Notes: a model not told the origin generated them from the sequence alone. A stretch of 64,000 nucleotides of DNA from Marinilabiliaceae bacterium UBA5488 (GCA_002427105.1 DIPM01000021.1:2027-66026), one strand, 5' to 3'. Shown: positions 55,015 to 64,000, counted from the stretch's first letter. Numbers and translations are program-made.

Positions 55015-57375
55015 ATGAAACTACAAAAATGCACGTTATTCATAATTATTAGTTTGGTATTAACGGCTTGTGAGGAGAAGATCCCTCAATTGGGGAAAGC
55101 TCCTGTTGACAAGGTTATTGCTGCTATGACCACGGAAGAGAAGGTGAAATTACTAATCGGAACCGGGATGGCTGGCTTTTCCGGGGACTCAGCAGTTGTC
55201 GGAATGACAGAACAAAAGGTTCCGGGTGCTGCTGGTACTACCTATGCAATCCCCAGACTTGGCATACCGTCTATAGTACTTGCTGATGGGCCTGCGGGAT
55301 TGAGGATATCACCGACAAGAAACGGGGATGAGGCAACTTATTACTGTACTGCCTTCCCAGTTGCAACTACTCTTGCAGCAAGCTGGAACACAAGTCTTGT
55401 TGAGACGGTTGGTTCAGCTATGGGTAATGAGGTTTTGGAGTATGGCGTCGACGTTCTTCTTGCCCCTGGAATGAACATCCACCGGAATCCATTGTGCGGC
55501 CGTAATTTTGAGTATTATTCGGAAGATCCGCTGCTGACAGGTAAGATGGCTGCTGCATTTACACGAGGAGTCCAGTCCAATGGAGTAGGGGTATCTCTTA
55601 AGCATTTTGCAGCCAACAACCAGGAGACAAACAGAATGGGAAATGACAGCAGGGTGACTACCAGAGCTTTGCGTGAAATCTATCTTAAAGGTTTTGAGAT
55701 AGCTGTAAAAGAGTCTTTTCCCTGGACCATTATGTCGTCCTACAACAAGATCAATGGTACTTATGCTCCTGAAAACAAGGATCTGCTTACAACAGTTCTG
55801 CGTGACGAATGGGGATTTGATGGCATGGTTATGACAGACTGGTTTGGTGGAAAGGATGCACCTGCAACGCTAAGAGCCGGCAACGACCTTTTGATGCCTG
55901 GAATACCTCAACAATATGAAGATATAATTGCTGCTGTAAATGAAGGTCTGATAAGTGAAGAGGAGCTAAATAGAAATGTTAAGAATATTCTTAACCTGAT
56001 ACTAAAGTCGCCAGGTTTTAATGGCTATAAGTATTCTAATCAGCCTGACCTTAAGGGGCATGCACTTGTTACTCGTGAATCAGCTGCAGAAGGTATGGTC
56101 CTTCTTAAAAATGAAAGCAATACCCTTCCTTTGGGTACCGAAGTGAAGAATATAGCCTTGTTTGGCATTTCCTCATATGACTTCATAGTTGGAGGTACTG
56201 GTAGCGGTGATGTTAATGAGGCATATTCTGTTTCATTGGTAGAAGGTTTGACAAATGCCGGCTTTAAAGTCAATGCTGAGTTGAAGTCCGAATACGAAGC
56301 TTATATCTCTTCTGAGTACGAGAAGCAGAAACCTGATCCGTCGAATCCTCTTTCTATGTTCCTTCCAAAGACACGTCCCGTAGAAATTTTACCGGAAAAG
56401 TCCATAATTTCAAGAGAAGTCAGGGAAGCCGACGTAGCTGTTGTGACTATTGGGAGAACTTCGGGTGAGTTTGCTGATCGTAAACTTGACGGTGACTTCT
56501 ATCTGACTGCAGCCGAGAAGAAACTTGTTGACGAAGTTACAAAAGCTTTCAGCGCTGCAGGTAAGAAGACAGTAGTTGTATTAAATATAGGTGGAGTAGT
56601 AGAAACAGCGTCATGGAAGAATATTCCTGATGCAATACTTGTTGCTTGGCAGGCCGGGCAGGAGGGTGGAAATACTGTTGCTGATATCCTCAAAGGAATT
56701 GTTAGTCCTTCAGGGAAGCTGCCTATGACCTTTCCTGTGGATTATATGGATAATCCATCTTCAGCCAACTTCCCCTGGGATCCACAAGTAGTAAGTTTTG
56801 TTGGCAATAGTTTTATGGGAGGTCGTGATGATAAAGGCAATCCTGTGAGAAATCTGGACTTCACTGTATATGAAGAGGATATCTTTGTAGGTTATAGATT
56901 CTTTGATACTTTTAGCAAAGCTGTCTCATACCCATTCGGATATGGCCTGTCATACACTACCTTCGAATACGGAGTTCCTGTTGTAAAAGACTCAGTTGAC
57001 GCATTTGAAGTAACTGTGGAAGTTACAAACAACGGTGCTTTGGCGGGCAAGGAAGTTGTACAGATATATGTATCTGCTCCTCAAAACCCCTCATTGCATA
57101 AGCCTGCTAAAGAACTGAAAGCTTTTGGCAAGACTGGATTACTCAATCCAGGGGAATCTGAAACCCTGACATTCAAAATTGCAAAGAAAGACATTGCTTC
57201 TTTTGATAGCAGTAGAAATGTATGGCTTGCAGAGGCCGGCGATTATGTGGTTAATGTGGCTGCTTCTTCTCAGGATATCAGGCATAGTGCTAAGCTATCT
57301 CTAAAAAAGGCTGTAGTTGAAAAAGCTGAAAATGCCCTTACCCCTGAATATAGTATTCAGGTATTGAAACCATAA
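55015..57375 (+). CDS. GH3 beta-glycosidase lipoprotein
   Basis: A 786-residue lipoprotein (signal ending LVLTAC, Cys19). It has a GH3 N-terminal TIM barrel with VLADGPAGLR, the KHFAANNQE motif and the nucleophile Asp275 in GMVMTDWFGG. The C-terminal alpha/beta sandwich has the likely acid/base region GRTSGEFADRKLDGDFYL, followed by a fibronectin III-like domain (about 680-760, VTVEVTNNGALAGKEVVQIY). There is no PA14 insertion. It removes single sugars (glucose or xylose) from the non-reducing end of imported oligosaccharides. It lies 9 bp after the esterase, is last in the operon, and is followed by a strong terminator. Confidence 0.93.
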   Translation: MKLQKCTLFIIISLVLTACEEKIPQLGKAPVDKVIAAMTTEEKVKLLIGTGMAGFSGDSAVVGMTEQKVPGAAGTTYAIPRLGIPSIVLADGPAGLRISPTRNGDEATYYCTAFPVATTLAASWNTSLVETVGSAMGNEVLEYGVDVLLAPGMNIHRNPLCGRNFEYYSEDPLLTGKMAAAFTRGVQSNGVGVSLKHFAANNQETNRMGNDSRVTTRALREIYLKGFEIAVKESFPWTIMSSYNKINGTYAPENKDLLTTVLRDEWGFDGMVMTDWFGGKDAPATLRAGNDLLMPGIPQQYEDIIAAVNEGLISEEELNRNVKNILNLILKSPGFNGYKYSNQPDLKGHALVTRESAAEGMVLLKNESNTLPLGTEVKNIALFGISSYDFIVGGTGSGDVNEAYSVSLVEGLTNAGFKVNAELKSEYEAYISSEYEKQKPDPSNPLSMFLPKTRPVEILPEKSIISREVREADVAVVTIGRTSGEFADRKLDGDFYLTAAEKKLVDEVTKAFSAAGKKTVVVLNIGGVVETASWKNIPDAILVAWQAGQEGGNTVADILKGIVSPSGKLPMTFPVDYMDNPSSANFPWDPQVVSFVGNSFMGGRDDKGNPVRNLDFTVYEEDIFVGYRFFDTFSKAVSYPFGYGLSYTTFEYGVPVVKDSVDAFEVTVEVTNNGALAGKEVVQIYVSAPQNPSLHKPAKELKAFGKTGLLNPGESETLTFKIAKKDIASFDSSRNVWLAEAGDYVVNVAASSQDIRHSAKLSLKKAVVEKAENALTPEYSIQVLKP

Positions 57376-57408
57376 CGGTAGGATTAATAGCAAATAACTA
57401 TTCATGAA

Positions 57409-57447
57409 AACGGCTTCATCCCTTTTGGATGAAGCCGTTCCCTTTTT
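57409..57447 (+). terminator. intrinsic terminator of the susCD operon
   Basis: A perfect 13-bp stem (57409-57421 with 57427-57439) and 5-nt loop, followed by CCCTTTTT. It is 34 nt after the GH3 stop. Confidence 0.9.
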
Positions 57448-57530
57448 CTATCAAAACCATAATGGACAATAAATGGATTTTAATACCTTTGAATAGACGA
57501 GTATTTTAAAATAGACAAACCTTTAAATGC

Positions 57531-57959
57531 TCAGGGTTTTTCCCAAGATTCAATATCACCCTCAACAATTCTAAAAATCGGATTAGCTTCAAATCTGTCA
57601 AGCTGGCTGAATTTTTCAAATTTATCCCTATCGCGCAAGCTCAACTTTTTCAGCAAATGTTCAGTTTCATATTTGATTTGCCCTGAAGTTACATTGATTC
57701 TTGAAGCCTTAAAGCTCCAATCAATTTTTTCTTTGTCGAAATGATAATCCCTCTCCAAGGCTTCAGAGTAAACCGTACTCAGATAATGATTGATGTTGTC
57801 AAGCGGGTTTTCCGACTGTTTGAAACGCTCTAATTGAGGATGATTGCGATAGCCCCTGGTTTGACCATCAAGAACCTTTTTGGCAAGAAGCGTTTCGCGC
57901 CACAAGGCTACAAGACCTTTAGCGTCTAAATACTTCGGATGAATTGACCAAATCCTCAT
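57531..57959 (-). CDS. pyrimidine-dimer DNA glycosylase family protein
   Basis: A 142-residue helical protein. The N-terminus MRIWSIHPKYLDAKGLVALW is the typical start of the Pyr_excise (T4 endonuclease V-related) family, followed by WRETLLAKKVLDGQTRGYRN and HPQLERF. T4 endonuclease V uses the N-terminal amine of Thr2 as nucleophile; here residue 2 is Arg, as in many bacterial members of the family, so repair activity is not assured. It stands alone between the GH3 terminator and the phoB-like gene, on the minus strand. Confidence 0.65.
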   Translation of the reverse strand: MRIWSIHPKYLDAKGLVALWRETLLAKKVLDGQTRGYRNHPQLERFKQSENPLDNINHYLSTVYSEALERDYHFDKEKIDWSFKASRINVTSGQIKYETEHLLKKLSLRDRDKFEKFSQLDRFEANPIFRIVEGDIESWEKP

Positions 57960-58036
57960 TTGACTCTATATCACACTTTTTTGAAACCGCTTCAAAAGCC
58001 ATAAAATATAGCTTATGAATTTCGCCCCTCAAATGC

Positions 58037-58738
58037 TTACTCAGTGTATTTATATCCCACGCCCTTGATGGTCTTAATATGATCCTGCCCTATTTTCTCT
58101 CTCAGCTTTCTTATATGAACATCAATAGTCCTGTCGCCTACCACCACTCCGTCTCCCCAAACGGCATTATAAATCTCATCGCGGGTAAATACCTTGTCGG
58201 GCTTAGATGCAAGCAATAACAAGAGCTCAAATTCTTTTTTGGGAAGAGTAAACTCCTTATCGCCGGAAGTTACAAGATATTTCTCCTGGTCTATAATAAG
58301 ATCGCCACTGACAATAGTACCCTTAGATGAGCTGTCATCACTACCCTCGTTTGCGCGGTAACGCTTTAGCAAAGCTTTAGCCCTTGACACCAATACCTTA
58401 GGCTTGATAGGTTTGGCTATATAATCGTCGGCTCCGGCTTCAAAACCGGCAATTTGGGAGTAATCCTCTCCTCTGGCCGATAAAAAGGCAATCAGGGTAT
58501 TCTTTAGTGCAGGCTTCTTCTTAATCTCTTCACAGGTTTCAATGCCGTCCATACCGGGCATCATCACATCCAGAATAATTAAGTGAGGCAGCATCTCAAG
58601 CGCTATATTTATAGCGTCTATACCATTCTGAGCCGTCTGAACTATAAAACCCTCCTTTTTAAGATTATAACTTAAAAACTCAAGGATATCAGGCTCATCG
58701 TCAACCAACAAAACCTTGTTATACTCTAAATCGCTCAT
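58037..58738 (-). CDS. PhoB/OmpR-family response regulator
   Basis: A 233-residue regulator: receiver domain (about 5-125, phospho-Asp57 in LIILDVMMPGMDGIE, conserved Lys in YIAKPIKPK) and a winged-helix DNA-binding domain (about 140-232, FTLPKKEFELLLLLASKPDK, DRTIDVHIRKLREKIG). It lies 51 bp after its histidine kinase gene, and both diverge from the PiT phosphate transporter gene, so control of phosphate uptake is a reasonable guess. Confidence 0.9.
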   Translation of the reverse strand: MSDLEYNKVLLVDDEPDILEFLSYNLKKEGFIVQTAQNGIDAINIALEMLPHLIILDVMMPGMDGIETCEEIKKKPALKNTLIAFLSARGEDYSQIAGFEAGADDYIAKPIKPKVLVSRAKALLKRYRANEGSDDSSSKGTIVSGDLIIDQEKYLVTSGDKEFTLPKKEFELLLLLASKPDKVFTRDEIYNAVWGDGVVVGDRTIDVHIRKLREKIGQDHIKTIKGVGYKYTE

Positions 58739-58789
58739 ATTTCAGAATTTTACTTTGCAATAACTTATTACTTAGCATTAACAGCTTAT

Positions 58790-59824
58790 TTATCTGCCGG
58801 GCTTTTCTAATGAAAAGGTAAATGAAGAACCCTTGCCGGGCGAACTGGTTACATTAATAGTCTGTCCGTGTGCTTCTATTATATGCTTGGCTATGGCCAG
58901 TCCTAAGCCGGTTCCACCTTGCTCCCGCGACCTGCTTTTATCAAGGCGGTAAAACCTTTCAAATATCCGGGGCAGTTCAGATTCAGGCATGCCTATGCCA
59001 TTGTCACGCACCTGCACCAGAATTGCCTTGTCCATATCATAATAGCTTACCGTTGTGAGACCTCCCTCTACTCCATAATTAATGGAATTCACAACCAGAT
59101 TACTAATCACCTGAAAGATACGAGTTCTATCGGCATAAACATAACATCCCTTTTCAACCGACTTCCCGAACTTGAGGCTAATTTTCCTGTCTTTCGCCCT
59201 AATCTCTTGCATTTCAAACACATCCTCTATCAGATTATATAAATTGAAACGCTCTTTTTGCATGGCCAACTCGCCCGACTCAAGTTTTGCTATAGCCTCC
59301 AAATCACTAATAATAGAAATCATGCGATCTATGCTCTTTTCTGTTCGCTTCAGATAGAGCATATTTATGTTAGGGTCATCAATTCCTCCTTCCAAAAGAG
59401 TTAGGATATAGCCCTGAATATTAAATACAGGAGTCTTTAATTCATGTGATACATTGCCCAAAAACTCTTTGCGATACTTTTCCAGTTGACGTAGTTCCTG
59501 CACCTCAAGCGTCTTGCCCTTCATCCACTCGTTAACTTCTTTATTTACCTCGCTGAAAATATCATCGTTAAGGGAAGAAAAATCTTTCGTTGCGGGTTTG
59601 AAATTATGAATAGTTTTATATATTGGCTTAATCTTGGCGTAAATAAAAGAGTTGAGAAAATAATTAACCACAAAAAACGTAATCACCGTAAATATGGGGA
59701 CAGCAATTATCAAAACCAGCAAGCCATTAGCAAAGAGGTTATTGACCAGGATAAATAATATGGTTAAAGCTAAAAAGCTGAGCGTAATATAAACGGCTAT
59801 TCGTCTAGGTGCTACGGGTTTCAT
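58790..59824 (-). CDS. PhoR-like sensor histidine kinase
   Basis: A 344-residue kinase with two N-terminal membrane helices (about 10-28 and 33-58) separated by only a few residues, so there is almost no periplasmic sensor. That is the PhoR-type plan, where sensing goes through membrane partners. HisKA carries His127 (FLGNVSHELKTPVFNIQGY). HATPase_c has VVNSINYG, DNGIGMPESELPRIFERFY and GGTGLGLAIAKHIIEAHG. The first gene of the pair with the PhoB-like regulator, it diverges from the PiT gene across 191 bp. Pairing with phosphate sensing is inferred from context; PhoU is supplied only as the tail of the PiT protein. Confidence 0.88.
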   Translation of the reverse strand: MKPVAPRRIAVYITLSFLALTILFILVNNLFANGLLVLIIAVPIFTVITFFVVNYFLNSFIYAKIKPIYKTIHNFKPATKDFSSLNDDIFSEVNKEVNEWMKGKTLEVQELRQLEKYRKEFLGNVSHELKTPVFNIQGYILTLLEGGIDDPNINMLYLKRTEKSIDRMISIISDLEAIAKLESGELAMQKERFNLYNLIEDVFEMQEIRAKDRKISLKFGKSVEKGCYVYADRTRIFQVISNLVVNSINYGVEGGLTTVSYYDMDKAILVQVRDNGIGMPESELPRIFERFYRLDKSRSREQGGTGLGLAIAKHIIEAHGQTINVTSSPGKGSSFTFSLEKPGR

Positions 59825-59965
59825 CTTTTGTACCTTTCAATAATTAATAAGAGATGCGATTTAATTATAACAAACCATTAACACTAAAACCTTACAAATT
59901 TAGACAAATTGCTGTTTTATCAGCATCTTACTGTAATTCCTAACGATTATTTAACGTTGCTACAA

Positions 59966-59996
59966 TCTGTTCTTTATCTACTAAGTTGTAATTTTG
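59966..59996 (+). promoter_or_regulatory. likely promoter of the PiT transporter gene
   Basis: TCTG at 59966-59969 (one mismatch to TTTG), 19 nt, then a perfect TAATTTTG at 59989-59996, 19 nt before the ATG. Confidence 0.5.
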
Positions 59997-60015
59997 CCAC
60001 TTCAAACCGGGGTTA

Positions 60016-62301
60016 ATGTCACTAATTATATGCATCATCGTTGTTTTGTTGTTTTTTCTGGCTTTACTTCATTTAGTAACAGGCATATCTAATGATGCAG
60101 TTAACTTTTTGAATCCGGCCATAGGTTCCAGGGTTTCTTCAAGGAATGTTATTTTAGCAATAGCAGCGGCTGGTTTAATAACAGGAGTATTCTTTTCTGT
60201 CGATATGATGGATCTTGTAAGGAGCGATGTTGTCAATCCCTCCGGTTTTAAGCTACATGAAATCCTGATTCTGTATATAGCGGTTTCTCTTACTAATATC
60301 ATTATTTTGGATGCCTTCAACACTGTTGGCTTTCCAATATCAACGACCATTACTCTTGTTTTTAGCCTTATTGGAGGTGCATTAGCAATTATCGTGGCAA
60401 ATCCGGCCGATCAATCAACAGTATCGCATTACTCTTCTTATATCAACACCGGCAGGATATTGGTTATTTTGGCAGGTATTCTGACATCCATTTTTGCTGC
60501 TTTTATCCTTGGAGCAATTGCCCAGTTTATTACACGCCTGATTTTCACATTTAAGTATCAAGGCAGGTACAGATTTTTATTCGCCATTGCCGGAGCCTTG
60601 GCCGTCACCTCAATTATGTTTCTGTTTTTGAAACAGGGAATAGGAGAAATCTTTGCTCCTGAAACCTTTCAGAGCATTCAAAACCATGGTTCCGGAACGG
60701 TTTTAGCTCTTGTCTTTGTTAGCAGCCTCTTTATTCTTTGGGGAACATCCCATCTGTTTAACATCGATATTCCGAAAATATTTGTGCTTTTTGGCACCTT
60801 CATTTTAGCTTTATCGTTTACTACCAATAACTTAGTGAACTTCATTGGACTTCCCCTTTCGGGAATTGAAAGCATCAATGAGTTCCTGCGTACTCCGGGA
60901 GCTTCTTTTTATGATTTTCCTCTCAACTTTTTGAATAAAGAATGGATACAATCACGCAGCCTCGACAACAGCACTTATCTGATACTATTTTTTCTTGCTG
61001 GTCTAGTAATGGCTATCACATTATTTACTTCAAAAAAACTACATTCTGTTACCGAGATGGAGGTATATCTAGGGCGACAGTTACCGGGCGAAGAACATTT
61101 TAAACCTACTCCCCTTTCCAAAACCCTGGTAAGAGGCTTTTTGAAGTTTTATAAAAAAGTGCAAAATGCCGCCCCAAACCGACTACGTCAGTTTATTTCC
61201 TCCCGTTTTGAATATTCTCAATCTGAATCATACAAAAATGATCCGGATCAGATAATTCATTTTGATAGCGTAAGGGCATCGGTCAACCTAGTAATCTCCA
61301 GTCTTTTTATAGTAACAGCCACCTCCCTGCGCTTTCCTTTATCGACCACCTTCGTTGTTTTTATGGTAGCCATGGGAACCTCTTTTGCCGACCAGGCCTG
61401 GGGAAGAGATAGTGCGGTGTATCGCGTCTCGGGGGTCTTATCAATTTTAGGAGGATGGTTTATTACCGCGATTGCAGGTTTTGCAGGGGCCTTTGTTTTT
61501 ACCCTGCTAATCAGCTACGGGGGAATATGGGCAGCTGTCGCGCTCTTCATGGCCACACTTTTTACCTTATGGCGCACAACTGTTTATCATCGTAAAAAAA
61601 TCGCCCGCGAAAAGGCTGTCACTCAATCCGACTCTATCAAGAAGATTGAGAGCATTGAATGGCTGCATGAAACAGGGCGCGAAAAAGTAAGGAAATACCT
61701 GCTGGAGGGTTCAAAAATATACTTTATGGTAGTTGACGGCTTGATGAAGGAAAACAGCCGACAACTAAAAGAGGCGATGGATAAAGCCGATACTCTGCAA
61801 AAGGAGATAAAAGTATTCAAATCTGATGTGTTTGGAACTTATGGCAACCTCCCTGAAGAGGCTCAGGATTCAGGTCAGTATTTTGTCCAGATACTTGATT
61901 ATCTGTATGAACTTGCCAACGGAGTTACTGCCATAGGCTCGCCTGTTTATTATCATGTTGAAAACCAACACAAAGGCCTTACCTCAGCTCAGCAGAACGA
62001 CCTGACAATAATACTCGAAGAGGTTACAGCATTTTTAAACTTCCTTATCCATTATGAAAAGGAAAAACGATATGAATCTCCCAAAGAAATGAAAAACAAG
62101 CAAAATGCCGTAATGGCCTTGCTTGAGGATTGCAGACTTACACAAATCAGACGAATCCGTTCGGGAGAAGGGAGCACCCGCGTTAACGTGATTTACATGG
62201 ATATCATGGGTGAAACGAAAAACATCCTCATCTACTCCTATAATCTCTTCCAATCTATCTGTGATTTTTACCGCAAATCGCCTGAAAAGGCTATCAGATA
62301 A
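60016..62301 (+). CDS. PiT-family inorganic phosphate transporter with C-terminal PhoU-like region
   Basis: A 761-residue inner-membrane transporter. Family signatures are present in both halves: GISNDAVNFLNPAIGSRV near residue 23 with FNTVGFPISTTITLVFSLIG, and in the second half VIFSS-like helices with SLRFPLSTTFVVFMVAMGTS and GWFITAIAGF. After the last helix (about 530) there are about 220 cytosolic helical residues (LKEAMDKADTLQKEIKVFKS, YFVQILDYLYELANGVTAIG) that resemble the PhoU fold. The size is therefore much above the 330-500 residues of stand-alone PiT proteins. It transports phosphate with H+ or Na+; the tail may regulate it. It diverges from the PhoR/PhoB-like pair. Confidence 0.9.
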   Translation: MSLIICIIVVLLFFLALLHLVTGISNDAVNFLNPAIGSRVSSRNVILAIAAAGLITGVFFSVDMMDLVRSDVVNPSGFKLHEILILYIAVSLTNIIILDAFNTVGFPISTTITLVFSLIGGALAIIVANPADQSTVSHYSSYINTGRILVILAGILTSIFAAFILGAIAQFITRLIFTFKYQGRYRFLFAIAGALAVTSIMFLFLKQGIGEIFAPETFQSIQNHGSGTVLALVFVSSLFILWGTSHLFNIDIPKIFVLFGTFILALSFTTNNLVNFIGLPLSGIESINEFLRTPGASFYDFPLNFLNKEWIQSRSLDNSTYLILFFLAGLVMAITLFTSKKLHSVTEMEVYLGRQLPGEEHFKPTPLSKTLVRGFLKFYKKVQNAAPNRLRQFISSRFEYSQSESYKNDPDQIIHFDSVRASVNLVISSLFIVTATSLRFPLSTTFVVFMVAMGTSFADQAWGRDSAVYRVSGVLSILGGWFITAIAGFAGAFVFTLLISYGGIWAAVALFMATLFTLWRTTVYHRKKIAREKAVTQSDSIKKIESIEWLHETGREKVRKYLLEGSKIYFMVVDGLMKENSRQLKEAMDKADTLQKEIKVFKSDVFGTYGNLPEEAQDSGQYFVQILDYLYELANGVTAIGSPVYYHVENQHKGLTSAQQNDLTIILEEVTAFLNFLIHYEKEKRYESPKEMKNKQNAVMALLEDCRLTQIRRIRSGEGSTRVNVIYMDIMGETKNILIYSYNLFQSICDFYRKSPEKAIR

Positions 62302-62428
62302 GCACTTAAAATCAGCGTAGCTCCTTCCGCCTAAGATCCTGCTTAAGGGAGGCCGATAAGGAATCTTGCCGGCTCAAGATTATAACCTTTAGCGACAATA
62401 AATCGTATTTAAGGGTATTATTATAATT

Positions 62429-63349
62429 ATGTCTATGAAGCACTTCTACAAACCGCTAGTCATAAGCCTTATAATTACTCTTATCCCGGGTGTCGTTTTG
62501 CCGGGCTGCAGCCGCGATGACAAGGATGCTAATCCTGACGAAACTTTAGAGGGAGTCTGGAAAATTATAAGTTATAAGATTCAGCCAACAGTACAGCAGG
62601 CCGCCGAGGGGGAAGTACTGAAGGATACAACTATTTTATACCCAACAGACGAGGGCGTCCAACTCTATCTTCGTCTAAATAATGGCGAGTACGAAAAAAT
62701 TATAGTAACTCCCACCGACACGACTTTTGAAAACGGTTCTTATCAGATTAGCGGCAGCGAAATTGTAATAAGCCTCGACAATACACAAAGCAAGTACGGA
62801 TTTACTATCAGTGGAAGCGGCATAACGCTGATAAACAAGCTAAAAGCAGAAGATGGTGAAATAGGAGAGAAAATTATATCGGGAGTAAAAGTCGCTGAAG
62901 ATCCATTTTTTGATAAACACTATCCCTATAATAATGAAGACCCTCAACTGAGCTGTAGTGTTTCTCATAACGAAAATGTTAGCATTGGATTAAGTGATAA
63001 TCCCATGCCTGTTCTTCCAAATGTAGAGATTAGGGGCGAAAAACTATTTTCGACCCTAAACAACAATGGTTTTGAGAACAGGTTTTATCTGGAGATAAAA
63101 GCCGGAACCTCATACTCTGTGCAGATAACCAATCTTGAAAGCGACTACGCCTTATCTGACTACGTTGAAATAAGTGCAAGCGATGCTCTGCCGCTAGGCA
63201 AAGTTCTTTTTGTCGCGGAGATTGAAGAGGGAGTAAGCACCTTGAGCTTTAAGGTGCAACCATCGAGCGGCTGCTTGTATATCAGGTTTTTTAGCTATGA
63301 AGAAAATGTGAGTTTCTCATTTATTGTAGAGGAAGCCCTGCCTGATTGA
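62429..63349 (+). CDS. hypothetical lipoprotein
   Basis: A 306-residue predicted lipoprotein: signal peptide with hydrophobic core ending VLPGCSRDDK (Cys about 27). The first half (about 38-135) resembles a small beta-barrel of the lipocalin-like type common in Bacteroidota lipoproteins (LEGVWKIISYKI, LYLRLNNGEYEKI, GSYQISGSEIVI). The C-terminal half is beta-rich, without a recognised family. It stands alone downstream of the PiT gene and ends before a hairpin terminator. Function unknown. Confidence 0.65.
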   Translation: MSMKHFYKPLVISLIITLIPGVVLPGCSRDDKDANPDETLEGVWKIISYKIQPTVQQAAEGEVLKDTTILYPTDEGVQLYLRLNNGEYEKIIVTPTDTTFENGSYQISGSEIVISLDNTQSKYGFTISGSGITLINKLKAEDGEIGEKIISGVKVAEDPFFDKHYPYNNEDPQLSCSVSHNENVSIGLSDNPMPVLPNVEIRGEKLFSTLNNNGFENRFYLEIKAGTSYSVQITNLESDYALSDYVEISASDALPLGKVLFVAEIEEGVSTLSFKVQPSSGCLYIRFFSYEENVSFSFIVEEALPD

Positions 63350-63444
63350 GTATAATACTATTCACAAATCACACTTGCCCGCTAAGAACGATTAATGGCT
63401 CAACATAGGACTCGCAGCTTGAGTAAAAATAATTTCTTTATTTC

Positions 63445-63483
63445 AGACCCGCTGTGAGGCTTCACGTTGTAGCGGGTCTTTTC
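63445..63483 (+). terminator. intrinsic terminator of the hypothetical lipoprotein gene
   Basis: AGACCCGCT (63445-63453) pairs perfectly with AGCGGGTCT (63471-63479), with an inner GTGAGGCTTCAC mini-hairpin, followed by TTTTC. Confidence 0.75.
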
Positions 63484-63628
63484 ATTGTTGGTAAACCAAG
63501 CGCAAAATCTAGCAAGCTTCGCTGATTAAATGCGGCATAAAAAATCGCGTGTAATGTAAGAAGGTATTGACATTAACATCAAAAATGTCTTATCTTGCGC
63601 CAGTTTACGCAGAATTAATAACAAACGC

Positions 63629-64000
63629 ATGAGAAACGTAGTATTAGCGGCTATAGTGTTACTGCTCAGCTTTTCCGGCTGTAAAGACAAAGCAGCAAAG
63701 AAGGCGCCGGCTGCGAAGCCAACGCCGGTTGTCGTTGCAGAAAATCCTGTTACCGACAGTTCCTTTGTTGAAGAGGCTGAAGAAAAGCATATTGAAAATA
63801 AAAACCTTGCTGCAAACGATAAGTATTTTCTTATCTCAGCCAGTTTTCAGGAATACAATAATGCTGAAAAGCATCAGATAGCGCTTTCAAACAAAGGCAT
63901 GAACTCGCAAATAATCCAACGCAGCAGCGGACCGAACAGCGAGTTTTATAAAGTATCGTATATGTCCTTTAGTGACTGGAACGAGGCTGTTCGCACTCTG
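63629..64000 (+). CDS. SPOR-domain-like lipoprotein, cut by the window edge
   Basis: An open frame of 124 codons that runs off the end of the window. It starts MRNVVLAAIVLLLSFSGC, a lipoprotein signal with lipid on Cys18. An Ala/Lys/Pro-rich linker (KAAKKAPAAKPTPVVV) follows, then a domain reading YFLISASFQEYNNAEKHQIA, LSNKGMNSQIIQ and EFYKVSYMSFSDWNEAVRTL. That pattern (F-x-I-x-A-G/S-S-F, A-x-x-x-x-x-x-L-x-x-x-G, Y-x-V) is typical of SPOR domains that bind denuded peptidoglycan. It is probably nearly complete, at about 130-150 residues. Upstream a weak -7-like TATCTTGC is seen near 63592. Confidence 0.7.
   Translation, partial: MRNVVLAAIVLLLSFSGCKDKAAKKAPAAKPTPVVVAENPVTDSSFVEEAEEKHIENKNLAANDKYFLISASFQEYNNAEKHQIALSNKGMNSQIIQRSSGPNSEFYKVSYMSFSDWNEAVRTL

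Noticed and set aside
1..64000. CRISPR array or insertion sequence
   Set aside because: No series of regularly spaced repeats and no transposase-like frame were seen; the only long repeat found is the two-copy 90-bp one around the amylase.

Overview
The window looks like chromosome of a free-living, saccharolytic member of the Bacteroidota, most likely Bacteroidales/Marinilabiliales. The reasons are SusC/SusD and other TonB-dependent receptors, a hybrid two-component system (HTCS), two hydrolases with type IX secretion (T9SS) sorting tails, the mannobiose-epimerase/mannosylglucose-phosphorylase mannan pathway, and repeated use of the Bacteroidota promoter pattern TTTG-N(17-20)-TAnnTTTG. No species assignment is possible from the sequence alone.

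Layout. 0-1.5 kb is decayed accessory DNA: a frameshifted TerB-like gene, an exported hypothetical protein and a C-terminal gene remnant. 1.5-6.7 kb (minus strand) holds a TonB-dependent receptor and a surface lipoprotein with two anchor-J-like domains. 6.9-14.4 kb is a copper/heavy-metal efflux operon (Cys-rich protein, CusA, TolC, CusB with two extra metal-binding domains). 14.4-28.1 kb is mostly housekeeping: rsmA-mgtE, two flippase-like membrane proteins, bifunctional nuclease, nucleoside transporter, a multimodular GH5 enzyme, thioredoxin and dnaE.

28.3-34.6 kb is a compact mannan/galactomannan operon: GH27, GH26, GH130, epimerase and a sugar symporter. 34.8-36.9 kb is a small accessory patch with a HipB/HipA pair, an apparent N-terminal scrap of a BREX-type pglZ gene and a small membrane ORF. 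It is followed by a candidate 80-nt small RNA and tRNA-Val(GAC). 37.4-44.2 kb contains a CarboxypepD-like/YwqK pair, a GH13 alpha-amylase bracketed by a diverged 90-bp direct repeat, and a DUF362/polyferredoxin/coiled-coil operon.

44.3-57.4 kb is a polysaccharide utilization locus: HTCS regulator, SusC, SusD, a CE1-like esterase and a GH3 glycosidase. Its left edge is a truncated NmrA-like gene. 57.5-62.3 kb carries a pyrimidine-dimer glycosylase family protein and a PhoR/PhoB-like pair divergent from a PiT phosphate transporter with a fused PhoU-like tail. The window ends in a hypothetical lipoprotein and the start of a SPOR-like lipoprotein cut by the window edge.

The most interesting unexplained items are the candidate sRNA at 37.0 kb, the pglZ scrap beside HipBA, the HipB operator overlapping its promoter, the repeat-bracketed amylase, and the PUL that has an esterase and an exo-glycosidase but no endo-acting enzyme.
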